This document shows, in pieces, positions 1 to 9,952 of a stretch of 64,000 bases of DNA (position 1 is its first letter; each line of letters begins with the position of its first letter). The translations under genes and the position numbers were made by a program. The stretch lies in the NCBI RefSeq assembly GCF_000350225.1, contig NW_005179100.1, positions 96,847-160,846 of the forward strand. Reading direction: 5' to 3'. This DNA comes from Chondrus crispus (Eukaryota; Rhodophyta; Florideophyceae; Gigartinales; Gigartinaceae). The notes beneath the pieces are model-generated. The model was not told the origin of the DNA and made no database searches. It saw nothing but the letters and a program-made list of their open reading frames with translations.

Positions 1-709
1 TGGACGCTTCTTGTCTCGTGCAGGTCTAATTTAATTTTCCTTGTTGTTTGGGACCGCATGCAATTTCGACAGTTATGGGTGTCTTCAGACACTTAGCTAA
101 CAGTCTTGTCCACCTTTGTAGATGGTTGACCGCCTTCTTTGATAAGCTAGTGCAGCGCGCATCCCGATCGTTTCGCCATTATGTTAACATCACTGCACCA
201 GCACCGAGACTGGACTCGAGTCGAGTTTGCTCTTTGCTCGATAGCGACAATAACAGACTTGTAATCGGAAACCCTTCGGACGCGCAATGACTCATTTTTC
301 TGATGGGCAGCGGCGCCATATTCACGATGGTCATTTGCGGGGGACTTTCTAGATATCTCAACACTTGACGCATGCGAAGGCTCAGCTAGGTTGAAGGAGA
401 CCAAGATACGAGCAACGGCAGGCGTGCGCACGGAATTGCCAATGACGTCGCAGGATCCAATTTCTGCTTTTTGCATGTCCACCTGAGGCTCCAAAAGAGT
501 CAAAAGTTGTCGAAAATGTTCAAAAAACTTAATTTGGAGATGCCGAAGAAATTGGATCATGCGCGAATGATATAATCACCGCCGACGTCGCCCCCCGAGC
601 CCACTTTAGTGATCCGGTGAATCTTTGACCTACCGACGTCCCATTCTCCTCATCGGGCAACACCTCGCATTTCTGGGATTGTCCGTCGCCATCCCACACT
701 TTCATCGCC
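1..709. other. 5' flank with no convincing gene
   Basis: Only weak ORFs occur here. The longest is a 137-codon minus-strand frame with an ATG at 560 and its stop at 147; I see no recognisable domain in it. The last ~100 bases before the eL18 start are pyrimidine-rich and probably hold that gene's promoter and leader. Confidence 0.4.
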
Positions 710-1267
710 ATGGGTATCGATTTGGAAAAGGGAGGGCGCATCAAGAAGCCCGGGCGCCGCGCGCCCAAGTCCGAAAACCCGTACCTGTCGCTCTTGGTGC
801 AGCTGTACAGTTTCCTCGCTCGTCGTACTGATGAGAAGTTCAACGGCATCGTCCTCAAGCGATTGTTTATGTCGCGGACATCCCGCCCGCCGATGTCCGT
901 CTCCCGCATCTCGGCCTATATGAAGGGTCGCGAAGACAAGACTGCCGTCATCGTCGGCAAGGTCCTTGACGACGAGCGCATGCTGGACATTCCGAAGCTC
1001 ACCGTCTGCGCCCTCGACTTCTCCAAGACCGCCCGCGTTCGCATCGAGAAGGCCGGCGGTGAGTGCCTTACCTTCGATCAGCTCGCCGTGAGGTCTCCTA
1101 CAGGAGCTGGAACTGTTCTCCTCAGAGGTAGGCGCCACGCCAGAGAAGTCTATAAACATTTCTTCGGTGTTGCCGAGAAGGGCCACGTCAAACCTTACGT
1201 GCGCTCCAAGGGCCGCAAATTCGAACGTGCGCGTGGTCGTCGCTCTTCTCGTGGATACAAGAAGTAA
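710..1267 (+). CDS. RPL18: Ribosomal protein eL18 (60S subunit)
   Basis: A complete intron-free 185-residue frame matches the usual length (about 185-188) of eukaryotic eL18. The family's N-terminal MGID and the GRRAPKS block are present, followed by the globular uL15-like core with its PTGAG segment and a very basic tail ending SSRGYKK. The protein is a structural component of the cytosolic large ribosomal subunit. The ATG at 710 sits in a strong context (GCCATGG) and gives the expected N-terminus, so the start is secure. The upstream leader is pyrimidine-rich, as is common for ribosomal protein genes. No neighbour is functionally linked. Identification rests on direct family recognition and is near certain. 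Confidence 0.97.
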   Translation: MGIDLEKGGRIKKPGRRAPKSENPYLSLLVQLYSFLARRTDEKFNGIVLKRLFMSRTSRPPMSVSRISAYMKGREDKTAVIVGKVLDDERMLDIPKLTVCALDFSKTARVRIEKAGGECLTFDQLAVRSPTGAGTVLLRGRRHAREVYKHFFGVAEKGHVKPYVRSKGRKFERARGRRSSRGYKK

Positions 1268-3032
1268 GATCGTGGTATGTAAAAATTTGACTTGGCTTAC
1301 ATGCTGATTGCTTCAGGCGTGATATTTCCAGCGGATCTTAGTATCTGTCGCGCTTTTACCGTAGGCGTCGCGAAGACCTCTGCGGACAAGGCTCGAAGAA
1401 GGGTGGGGGAGGGTCGGGGAAGTAGGCAAATAGAATAAGCATGTATGCGGATGAATAGGAAATGCGATTTGATTTTAGGAAAGTAGCAGGATGCGTAGGC
1501 CAACTGAGGGCCAGTCCTAACAGGCGCTTTTCTTTTCTTTTGTTTTCCTTCAACCAGTTGCGGTCACGCTATTGGCCGGATCATTTCATTAAATTAATCG
1601 CACGCCACAACGAATGCTACACAGAACCACTGTAATGCTTGGTAATTCTGCGAACTGGTCGAAATCCATTGGCTAAAGGAAGTACCAATCCACACCCAGT
1701 CCATATGCACACTACTAAAATTCCATGGACTCGATGCGGTGCAGTGGCACTTGCAGTACAATGAAAGGGTGGAATTAAATCCAAATACGAGCACATGCAG
1801 ATCAAAGCATTAGTTCTCTCAACATTACAAACCAGACACAGTACCTTCTCCCGCCATTTTATGTGCACAACTCGGCCCTCCCCCGCCTCGACGCCCACGT
1901 GAAATTTGCGACAGTCGTTTGCTAGCATTTTACACTCTGTTTAGGAAACGGAGCACCACCGGACGGCAGAAGGGTACCCAGAGTTCAGCACCCAGAGTTC
2001 AGCTTTTTGAAATCAAATGCCTCCTTGGCATCGATCATGAAATGGAGAGAAGCCGGGGAGGCTGCTCTCTAGTTCATGATCGATGATGAAGTGGCTTCGC
2101 CGAAATCCCTTTCCTGTGAACCACCCCGCCCTCGCTCCCTCCCCCCCGCCACCAACCCCCCTTCCCCCCCAAATAAGACCACGTCCCCTCCTCCCCGCCA
2201 CCCCCCTTCCCCTCAATATCCCCACGTCCCCTCCCCGCCACCCCCCCTTCCCCCCCAAAATCCCCACGTCCCCTCCTCCCCGCCACCCCTACCTCGCGCC
2301 CGACCACCACGCCCCATCACCATCTTCCTCACCTCCTCAGTACCGTGACCAACACACATCCTCCGACATGCTATTGTCCCCGCCACCGCGTCATCCTCCT
2401 AACATCGACACCGACACAGTCTCTCCCCGCACCCTCCATCCCTTCCATATCTTTCGTTTCATATCTCAATCCAGCCCAGTTTTGGTCATGCACATCGAGG
2501 GACTTCATTATAGCAACAAGTCGTCCAGCTTTGCTTTTGTCGAGCTACAGGGAGTCAGACTGGGCCATGTGCATGCGCGAGGAGGCGTTGCTGTACCTTC
2601 CATGCTGCATGGATCTGCAGACCGTCCAGACTCTGTTCCATTTCCGAGGAGTGGAACTATGGGATGGCATTACAGTAAAAACTACAGCAATGTGCTTCCG
2701 ATTTTAGTGAAGAACTCAATAAAAACGGGGCGAGGGAAAGGAAAAACGAGAGGAAAGTCCTTTGTTAGGACTGGCCCTGAGACAAAAAAAGTTGTCGTGA
2801 CTCGAATGTACATGTTAGCCTTTTGCCAAAACACGTGTTTTCCAACAGAACGTTTGCAGTGGACCCTATATTCCTCCCTCCTTTAACATTTTAGATCTCC
2901 AGTTTTTCGGGATAAACTGGCTATTTCAGTCGTCCTGGTGATCATCCAAGTTGCCTGGCGTCTTCCGGCTTTCAAGAACCATTCTATATAACCCCTAAAG
3001 CCCGTGTCGACCGCACGGAATGACGGCACTGC
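1268..3032. other. Intergenic region with a C-rich repeat
   Basis: The stretch from 1268 to about 2080 holds no credible gene. From 2080 a Pro-rich frame runs to 2886 because of a C-rich repeat, but three frames stay open at once there, which argues for low complexity rather than coding. The last 150 bases precede the Uma2-like gene and include an AT-rich patch (ctatataa) near 2985 that could be a TATA-like element. Confidence 0.5.
2120..2330. repeat. C-rich minisatellite, unit about 40-50 bp
   Basis: Imperfect tandem copies of a unit containing CCACGTCCCCTCCTCCCC, runs of seven C and an A-rich spacer are visible. About three copies can be read. The strand asymmetry (almost no G on the plus strand) is extreme. 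Confidence 0.8.
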
Positions 3033-3926
3033 ATGGACATGGCCTCAACCATAACGAAGGACAACAATAGCGCCCCGTCTGCAATCGTCGACGAACTTGT
3101 TGCCGATTTTCCAGGTCCTGCACAAGTGGCAAAACGACCAGGTCATTCGGTCCACATCGACGAAGAACCCAGGGCCCTTCATCTTACCCCCTGCACGTTT
3201 ACGCAGTACGCCGAACTTCCGCAAGGTGACCGTGAGAAATACGACCTCGTCGACGGCTTGCTTGTCTTCTCACCAAGGATGGGCGATAACTTGCACGAAC
3301 GCATAGTGTCCTACATTATCAGCAAAGCTCAAGTTGCTCACGCCACTAAGAAAGCGTACATAACCATTTATGGACGCGGAAAAGTGTACATACCGAGTCG
3401 CAGGAGGGCTCTGGAGGCTCAGTTCGGTGAGGTGTTCGATGACTCCGGCTCACCTACGTCCTCGCCAGGTGGGTCTAGTTCCTCCGGAAAATCGGACACG
3501 GTACGCGAGCCGGACGTCTCCATCGGCAAATATCGTGACGATAGAGCTATGGAGTCCACAGCAGGCGAGCAATCAAAGACAATCAGGTTTGGAAAAAACG
3601 TTGATCCCCCCGTACTCGTGTTTGAGGTCACGAGTCCCTCCACTCGCAATGTCGACCTCGACAGTAAGTGGAGAGCGTACCGCCGAGCCAATATCGAAGA
3701 ATACGTTATTGTCGACCGTGGTGGAGTTGGTGGAAAAGATGCTTGCGTCATTGTGGGTAAACTTCATGGCCGAAGCGACAAGGACGGAGACCGACAAGCG
3801 TCTGGCGATCCTACTATAACCACTCGCGGCAGTGGCAGTTCGCTGATGTACCACAGAAAGATCTATCGGGGAAATGAGTCCGTCATATGGAAAGAGACCG
3901 ACAAGCGTCTGGCGATCCTACTATAA
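3033..3926 (+). CDS. Uma2-family (DUF820) PD-(D/E)XK nuclease-like protein, C-terminus displaced
   Basis: The 297-residue frame carries the signature of the Uma2 family, which is abundant in cyanobacteria and has a restriction-endonuclease-like fold. Visible marks are a Tyr-rich start of the domain near residues 58-78, the conserved Pro-Asp at about 160-161, FEVTSPST at 197-204 with Glu198, Lys212 and the EEYVIVD strand at 222-228. Uma2 proteins have uncertain biological roles. A Ser/Gly-rich insert (about 136-155) interrupts the domain, unlike compact bacterial members. The last ~12 residues are read out of a duplicated segment and look artificial: a 107-bp tandem duplication shifts the frame just before the natural C-terminus. 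Family presence in a eukaryote suggests transfer from bacteria, which is inference. Confidence 0.8.
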   Translation: MDMASTITKDNNSAPSAIVDELVADFPGPAQVAKRPGHSVHIDEEPRALHLTPCTFTQYAELPQGDREKYDLVDGLLVFSPRMGDNLHERIVSYIISKAQVAHATKKAYITIYGRGKVYIPSRRRALEAQFGEVFDDSGSPTSSPGGSSSSGKSDTVREPDVSIGKYRDDRAMESTAGEQSKTIRFGKNVDPPVLVFEVTSPSTRNVDLDSKWRAYRRANIEEYVIVDRGGVGGKDACVIVGKLHGRSDKDGDRQASGDPTITTRGSGSSLMYHRKIYRGNESVIWKETDKRLAILL

Positions 3927-3996
3927 CCACTCGCGGCAGTGGCAGTTCGCTGATGTACCACAGAAAGATCTATCGGGGAAATGAGTCCGTCATATG
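3787..3996. repeat. 107-bp tandem duplication inside the Uma2-like gene
   Basis: The 103 bases 3787-3889 recur at 3894-3996 with no difference that I can see, separated by four bases. The offset of 107 is not a multiple of three, so passing through both copies changes the reading frame. Confidence 0.95.
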
Positions 3997-4246
3997 CCGT
4001 ATCTTCAGCCGTGAAGACAAGATAACGGTGAAAGAGTTGCTCAATCCTCCGAGTGGGACTAAGGTGATTGAATACGAGCTGCAGAACAGAGAAGCAGAGA
4101 TAGATAAATTGAGGAAAGAGATCAAGAGCTTGAAAAAGCGCGATAGAAGTCCAACCCAAAGCCACCACAATGGTTCGCCCAATGGTTCGGCCACCAACAG
4201 CCCGTCCAGAAAGAAACAAGTAGAGCGAAAGCATACAGAAAGGTAA
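3894..4246 (+). pseudogene. Displaced C-terminal part of the Uma2-like gene
   Basis: In the second copy of the duplication the original frame resumes and runs on for about 80 further residues to a stop at 4246. This tail has a predicted coiled coil (heptad-like segment from IEYELQN to IKSLKK) and a Ser/Asn/Lys-rich, strongly basic end. If the duplication is removed, this tail joins the upstream domain in frame, so it is very probably the native C-terminus. In the assembled sequence it can be made only if the transcript is spliced or the duplication is an assembly error. Confidence 0.7.
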
Positions 4247-4866
4247 GAAAAGATATGCTCTTTGGAAGGGAAGTCAGATTTGCAGTCTGTGCGGGTTAGC
4301 CGTGACAGATATTATAGCGGACAACTGGATAGTGTTCTTGATTATGCCAAATCATGCAAGCAATTGAAGATAGTAAATGAAAAGCCATAGTTGTGAGAAA
4401 GTTGTGAGAAGTAATATGCCTCTGCGCGCCGGAGGCAACTCTCCTTCGCCGTGTGCAGAAGACATATTTGCGACGCGATAAAGCTCGGTTCTGGAAATAC
4501 GCGACTCGAGAAGAGCATCGTGCGTTATCAATTGATGGGTGGGGAGCCAATACCTTGGTAATGCTACTGGCATACTGGAAATTTCGGCTGTATATGAAAC
4601 TATCGAAAAGCGCCGCAATATCTGCAGTTGTCGCTCGCAAGCTCGCAGCCAACATCCCCACGTTAGATGCCGCGAGTATGGTATACAGGTGCTCGTGCGT
4701 TATCTTTAATATATTGGTTGCCAACTGATATTCCTCGGCAGTCGTCTCCGTTTTTGCAGTCACGATCGTTAAAACATCAGTCTTGCCACGACCTCACTCG
4801 CTTTTTTTCTCTATCATCTCCCTTGAACTTTGCTCTCTGCACTGTTCGCTCCTATTGTTCACAGAA
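4247..4866. other. Intergenic; possible minus-strand exon
   Basis: A minus-strand frame at 4763-4560 reads as helical, hydrophobic protein (ALFDSFIYSRNFQYASSI) and ends at a donor-like AAG|GTATTG. It opens with GTG, not ATG, and nothing convincing follows. It could be an unrecognised exon or a fragment. I assign no function. Confidence 0.25.
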
Positions 4867-6060
4867 TCACTTGAGGGTCCTAGTCAGTTTCATTCGATTT
4901 CTGAGGTCTTTCAGTCGATATGTCCGTAGCTCCATTTCTGCCATATTCAACTTCCTCCATAAATATTCTGTCGTCACCGTTAGTGCATTAACCTTGCTCT
5001 TTAATCTTTCCTTTTCACTAGCCTTCGCCCCATTCAAGCTTGCAATGGTTGGATTCTTCATCTTGGATCCCCAACCGCGCTTGCGCTTTGCAGAAACTGG
5101 GATTTGTGGGAGGATAGGAACAGCAGACATGACAGCCGGAGGGTCAAATCCATCTGCGGGATTGTGTAAAACGCCACTCGCCAGTTCAAATTCAAGTTCG
5201 TCCATTTGTCTCCTCAACCTCCGATTCTCACCGCACAATCTTGCACAACCCGCGCAGCCCGCGCAACCAACTTCGGTTGGAATGCGTTTCCAGTCGCTGC
5301 GCACGGTGCTCTGCTTTGCTTTTTTCATGGCTTGCGCTGGAGACTTTTTCTCCTGCTGGTTCTTTTCGCTTGGGGAACCCGACTCACTAAGGACTTCTTC
5401 GTCATCGTCTAGCTGCCGGAAATCCACACGTTCCAAATGCGAGTTAATTAATTTCCCTTCAACGTCATGCTCTGCAACTCCCTGGGCGAGGAATTCTTCT
5501 TCGAACTCATCACGAGCCGGACGGTCTCCAGATGCGGATTCTCCCAGCTCAAAGTCGGAGACGCTTGTGTGGTGAGAGAGGTGTGGTAGTCCTGTACCGG
5601 CGCGACGAGGGCGGCGAGGGGAGGAGGAAGAGGAACGCACTCGCCTAGAGAAGGGATGTGGCGACAGCATGATGGGGAGACGAGGAATGGGACCATCGGA
5701 TGGTTCTGGGGAGGAAGGAGCAGAGGGAGTGAACGGAGGCGCAGAAGGGGTTAACTCCCGAGAAACTAGAGATGAAGGTAGCTTCGAAGGCGCTCGTGAA
5801 TGCGCCGGACGAGGTGGTGACGGTGATGATGAGAAATGACCGGATGTGGACTGGGGCACCTTGGACAATACTAGTTCATTGCGATCATCCGGGTTAGATG
5901 GTGGAGATGATGGGGAAGAAGCGTCTGGTATGGATTCCGGTAGCTTGGAAGGTACTCGTGCATGGACAGGGTGAGACGGTGGCAGTGGTGGGGCAGCAAT
6001 GCCTCCAGAAGGTCGGACTGGGGCGAAAGGCAGCGGCGGAGCGGGGGGCGGAGGTGCCAT
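4867..6060 (-). CDS. Uncharacterised Pro/Ser-rich protein with C-terminal coiled coils
   Basis: The frame from the ATG at 6060 gives 397 residues; the same frame reaches an upstream ATG at 6201, which would add 47 residues rich in His, Leu and Phe. I prefer 6060 because its context (AACATGG) is better. The N-terminal half is low-complexity Pro/Ser with repeated short motifs such as SKLP. An acidic middle follows, then a Cys cluster (GCAGCAGCARLCGEN) directly followed by a coiled-coil start (NRRLRRQMDELEFEL). A basic patch (SAKRKRGWG) resembling a nuclear signal precedes a second coiled coil at the C-terminus. No known family is recognised. The layout suggests a nuclear scaffold or DNA-binding dimer, which is only inference. 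Confidence 0.6.
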   Translation of the reverse strand: MAPPPPAPPLPFAPVRPSGGIAAPPLPPSHPVHARVPSKLPESIPDASSPSSPPSNPDDRNELVLSKVPQSTSGHFSSSPSPPRPAHSRAPSKLPSSLVSRELTPSAPPFTPSAPSSPEPSDGPIPRLPIMLSPHPFSRRVRSSSSSPRRPRRAGTGLPHLSHHTSVSDFELGESASGDRPARDEFEEEFLAQGVAEHDVEGKLINSHLERVDFRQLDDDEEVLSESGSPSEKNQQEKKSPAQAMKKAKQSTVRSDWKRIPTEVGCAGCAGCARLCGENRRLRRQMDELEFELASGVLHNPADGFDPPAVMSAVPILPQIPVSAKRKRGWGSKMKNPTIASLNGAKASEKERLKSKVNALTVTTEYLWRKLNMAEMELRTYRLKDLRNRMKLTRTLK

Positions 6061-7520
6061 GTTGCGACCGGGAGCAATCGGGGGTCGCTTGTCGGCTGCG
6101 TTGAGGAGGCGCGAAAATAGCGCTGCCGGAAGAAAGTAAAGAGGTAAGAAATGAATGCGGAAGGTGGAGTGGGAAGAATGGGGAGCCTGACGGTGCGTCA
6201 TGAGGGGCACGGCAGGTCCGTGAGTGTTAGGTTAGTGCGCGCTGAGTCAGCGAGTTGCAAAATCATGCTAGATATTGCCGGGGCCAAGGGCAGGGCGGAG
6301 GCGTGAGAAGTTGATGGGACTTGGGCAGACGACGAATGTGTGCGTAAAGAAGAGGACATGTTGTGCGGGGCGGAAATGGGGGGAGTGGGATTCAGGAGGA
6401 GCGGGGCCTAAGAGTTGGACTTTGCTGACCCGGGCAAACGACAGCCGGAGCGGAGACGCGGGACGGCCTCCCGCAGAGGGCCGTAAGCGCAACGCAGGCT
6501 GAAGGTCGCGCAGGGAACTGGTGGCGGAAGCAAGCAGAATGAGGACTAAGGTGGCGTGGGAGACGTTGTCGGACATGAATTGGACATAGCGAGGCAGCTT
6601 GCGGCTCCGCATGCCGGGCCCGAGGGGCGGGAGAGCGCAGTGCACGCGATCGTACACGTCATTTGTCTGGATAGCTACTTCTGATTGGAAAATTAATCGC
6701 CGATTCGGCGTGTGATTGGTCAGCAGAAAATGCCCCCCTAACAGATGCAAAACCTCTGGCAGAATCAGCAAAACAAGGCGCCGCTTGTTCGGCTTAGGGC
6801 CCGGATTCTTCTAAGGCAAGTCGCCACTTGCAAATCCCTTACGAGACCCTAGAGTAGACACAGAAACCTGAAGAAACCATATGTATGCCCTTTTCACTCT
6901 GCAATGAGTCGAGCAACTTGGCCTCCGGTATATTGCAGACTTCATCCACATCGTGAGCATTCCGACCTTTGATGCCCAACACTATCCACGCAGATTTGCA
7001 GGAATGTCTTCTTCGGTGAGGAGGCGTTCATTTAATCTGTCGCCCCCCGCGTCACACGCGGCCGCAACTCCTCAAGTGCAGGCCTGAAACGATTCATGTG
7101 CAAAATGCATGTTTTGAGTCAAGCAGACGATTTGGAAAGGCTTATTCTGTTGACAAAGAGGCGTGCAGACTTATTCGTACGTCGCGTCTCGGGAACAACT
7201 TCACCCTTGCCCGAATGATCTGGTGAATGTTCAGAATGCCGCCAAAAAGGCGCCTGGGACTTGTCCATAGAGCTGGCCAACCTTCGCCATCTCCGCTCAA
7301 ATGGTTTGATTCGCACTCCTCAATATTGCTCGCAGTGAAAAGGCATCGCAGACCGGTGTCTGGTGGTGGTATTGCTGGTAGGGATCTTCGTCAGGAAAGG
7401 CAAGCTCTACTGCCGTTCGAGTGGTGGCTACCCAAGGGTACGAGGCAGTTACATCACACAGGCAGGCAAGGGCAAACCGAAAAAAAAACTTTCGGCCTTT
7501 CACTTTCGGCCTTTCAATTC
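6061..7520. other. Intergenic, no firm gene
   Basis: A minus-strand frame at 6771-6268 includes a segment (KLPRYVQFMSDNVSHATLVL) that vaguely recalls the start of a cyclin box, but it begins at TTG and decays into low-complexity sequence, so I do not call it. The rest shows no supported feature. Confidence 0.35.
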
Positions 7521-7526
7521 AAAAAA
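7521..7526 (-). terminator. RNA polymerase III terminator
   Basis: Six consecutive T on the minus strand lie seven bases past the tRNA 3' end, the standard Pol III stop. Confidence 0.85.
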
Positions 7527-7532
7527 GTATAG

Positions 7533-7616
7533 AGCCCCTGGCGGGAACTTCGGAGGACTCGAACCCGCAATCTTTGGCTTAGGAGGCCAACGCGTTATCC
7601 ATTGCGCTACAGGAGC
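7533..7616 (-). tRNA. tRNA-Arg (CCU) with an 11-nt insertion in the T arm
   Basis: On the minus strand the acceptor stem GCTCCTG pairs with CAGGGGC (one G-U). A 3-bp D stem follows, then the anticodon stem-loop TTGGC-CTCCTAA-GCCAA, giving anticodon CCT, which reads AGG. The T stem GCGGG pairs with CCCGC, but 18 bases separate the strands instead of 7, so there are 11 extra. The A box (TAGCGCAATGG) and B box (GGTTCGAGTCC) are intact, and a T6 terminator follows. There is no insertion in the anticodon loop. Nuclear tRNA genes of the red alga Cyanidioschyzon are known to carry ectopic introns, including in the T arm, and I read this as one. A decayed tRNA gene is the alternative. Confidence 0.88.
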
Positions 7617-8622
7617 TACTGAACTGATGGCCAATTGGACATATCATTGATATTTATTATATTCTTTTGAATCTATGCAAATAAGACACGTGTTCGACGT
7701 GGCATACCTGTCCACGCACCTGCTCTCTGATCCCTTGATGTTTGAGAAATGAACTCCCCCTTTTATGTGGCATACCTGTCTATATCCACTTCGTGACTTG
7801 GTTTGTGTCCTGTTTTGGGTCCCGACAGGCAGTCTGAAGCTTGCCGGCTTGTCCAAATGTGGATAGCTGACTAGCGATCTTGAAAAGTTAAGTGCGAGAA
7901 CAGAGAAGCAAAAATGTGAGGCGTGATATAACAGTGGGCAGGGCGATACGGCAACAATCTCTCGACATACATATAATCAGGCTAGAGGCAAAGCATGTTT
8001 GAGTAGTTTTGACTGGTAGGAAAGGTGTGCTTCAGCCATTTCCCGAATAATTCTGCTCCCTAATATCGATCGCACCATTTTCTCGCTCTGCAAATTCTGC
8101 AGGTGTATTGCAAGTCAGGCGCTGAAGAAGATGCTCTTTCATCGTACACCTATGGTCTGAATTCGTAAGACTGAATGTCCTAGTGTGTCTATGACTCACC
8201 AGTGGTGTGGGAGGATGGTTGGGCGCGGTCGATGCGAGTGCGGGAACGAGGGTGGGGGAAGAAACACCGCTAAGACTTGCAGCGGGGGACGGAAGGGCGG
8301 GGGCGCAAGTCGCGGCGAGTGCAAGTATGGGGATGAAACTAGCAGGGAGCTGCTTTCGTAGCAGAGATGCTGCAGGCGCGTCTCGCATTCTTGCTCTCAC
8401 TTAAACAGCGCCCTGGGATCCGTCTCGTTCATAACTGCGCATCCTGCAGCAGCGTCTGAGGTTCAGAGCAGTCAGAAATCGCTCGTGCCAAGCGCCCACC
8501 TCAAAATGCGGATGGTCGAGGACCACAGACTCTCAGCACTACCAACATTGCCTCGCTCCTCATATGGTCTCCCCTGCGGGACATGCCGCTACATGCAAGC
8601 ATGACCTCAACGTCACCCATAG
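7617..8622. other. Intergenic, no supported feature
   Basis: Only short unconnected frames occur. A minus-strand Ala/Pro-rich frame at 8400-8032 has no domain signal. I see nothing else. Confidence 0.4.
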
Positions 8623-9124
8623 ACGCAACCCCGTCCGCAAAGCGACCGCCCACTGCCAGTTCCAACCCACCGGTTCCGTGCACAGCCGTGCAGCGCCCTT
8701 CGTCCCTGGCTAAAGTGCGACGCCCTCGCTGCTGTCCTTGTCCTGCCCGCCCTCTACCCGGTCTACCCCGACAAACCGACTTTGGCGTATTACACTACTG
8801 TTCGCAGCCCCTACCGCCGCGCCGTCATCCAGCAGGTCGCTCGACACCCCGCCAGTGCCGCTTCAGCAGACGGGCTCAAACTCCCGGCCCACCCCAGAGC
8901 CCTTCGCGACGTGCTTCTCCTACAGGACAGCACGCCAGTCGCCGAATTGACTGGCAATCTTTTCCCAACTCCTTTGATACAGGCGATGCTGAGTCGCCGA
9001 ATTGACTGGCAATCTTTTCCCAACTCCTTTGATACAGGCGATGCTGAGTGTCGCCGGAGCCATCCTCGCTCCAATTTCCTTTCATACCGCCGACTTCTGC
9101 CGCCCGATACAAGTGCGATCTTGA
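8623..9124 (+). pseudogene. Possible disrupted gene interrupted by a 55-bp duplication
   Basis: A plus-strand frame open from 8623 reads as plausible protein (hydrophobic DALAAVLVLPALYPVYPDK, then a mixed helical stretch). It enters the first copy of a 55-bp duplication at 8937. The second copy continues in the matching frame into a hydrophobic end (SVAGAILAPISFHTADF) with a stop at 9124. Removing one 55-bp copy gives a continuous frame of about 150 residues. No ATG opens it; an upstream ATG at 8583 lies in another frame. No family is recognised. It may be an intron-containing gene, a pseudogene or chance. Confidence 0.35.
8937..9046. repeat. 55-bp perfect tandem duplication
   Basis: Bases 8937-8991 are repeated at 8992-9046. 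The unit contains ACAG|GCGATG, so removing exactly one unit between the two AG|GC sites would mimic a 55-nt GC-AG intron preceded by a pyrimidine-rich tract. Confidence 0.95.
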
Positions 9125-9388
9125 TTACATGCATTCAGACGTGAGACGCACGCAAGCGTCCTCCAAAAGCTGCCAAACAAACATATTCTTCAAGACGCTT
9201 TACTGGAGTGATGCATTTCTCTTCCGGTTCTTCAGTTCAGTACTGGAGAACCTGAGGTGAAGTGCATCATCGCGAGCATAGCATTTGAAGTACGGCACTT
9301 TGATGTTGACAGCGTGATTTCTGCTTACAGGCAGAGTTAGCCGGCGACGCACACATTTACCGGTACATTCACCCACCGGGCGGGCGTG

Positions 9389-9952
9389 TTATGGGGGGTT
9401 TGCTGTCGCAGAAACATCTGCAGGACAAACTCCGGCGTCACGCAAGACGATGCGCACAGCGTCGTCTAGCGACCATTCGCAAACACCACAGGGGCGGACT
9501 TGCATCCTAGCTGCGTCCACTTCTGCGACTCTGGTCCACGCCGTAACTGCCGGTTCTCCTCTCAAGCGCGACAAGGCTTCCCGCAATGCGCGTATGCGCA
9601 TGACTTCTTCCACGGCGCGGTCTTCGCGCAGCAGGTCCAGCAGCGCGTCCTGCGCGGCCTGTCTGACGGAGGAGTGTTCGCTGGCGGCGCAGCGTTCCAG
9701 GGCCGCCAGCACGCCGGCGTCCAGCAGTGCGACGCGGCCGGCCGACCCGCTGCGCGCCTGCCGCGCGACGCGGGATAGGCCCGTGCGCGACAGGAGCGGC
9801 TCCTCGCAGGCGCACAGCGTCACCGATTGCGGGGCCTTCGCGTGGATCACGATCGGGGATAGGTGCAGAGCAACGGCCGTCGAGGAGCCCAGCGCCAGGA
9901 TTCGGAAGACGATGGCTGCCGGGGAAGCTGAGGCGCTCGCCGCAGATACCAT
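9389..9952 (-). CDS. Uncharacterised small protein with armadillo-like helices
   Basis: An ATG at 9952 opens a 187-residue frame. The N-terminus is Ser/Ala-rich and uncharged with few acidic residues, which could serve as an organelle-targeting peptide (inference). The middle contains a repeat-like helical stretch (ALLDAGVLAALERCAASEHS, then VRQAAQDALLDLL) that resembles a single armadillo repeat pair. A Cys-containing C-terminus follows. The GC content is higher than in nearby sequence and the opposite strand is also open, so chance cannot be excluded. I recognise no specific family. Confidence 0.5.
   Translation of the reverse strand: MVSAASASASPAAIVFRILALGSSTAVALHLSPIVIHAKAPQSVTLCACEEPLLSRTGLSRVARQARSGSAGRVALLDAGVLAALERCAASEHSSVRQAAQDALLDLLREDRAVEEVMRIRALREALSRLRGEPAVTAWTRVAEVDAARMQVRPCGVCEWSLDDAVRIVLRDAGVCPADVSATANPP

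Noticed and set aside
2076-2886. Pro-rich ORFs on the plus strand
   Set aside because: They coincide with the C-rich minisatellite and several frames are open together; no conserved segment is seen.
3787-3996. 107-bp duplication as a simple GT-AG intron
   Set aside because: The repeated unit contains no AG|GT or AG|GC site at which exact removal of one copy could occur.
6268-6771. Minus-strand ORF with a cyclin-like start
   Set aside because: It begins with TTG, the resemblance covers about 35 residues only, and the rest is low-complexity.
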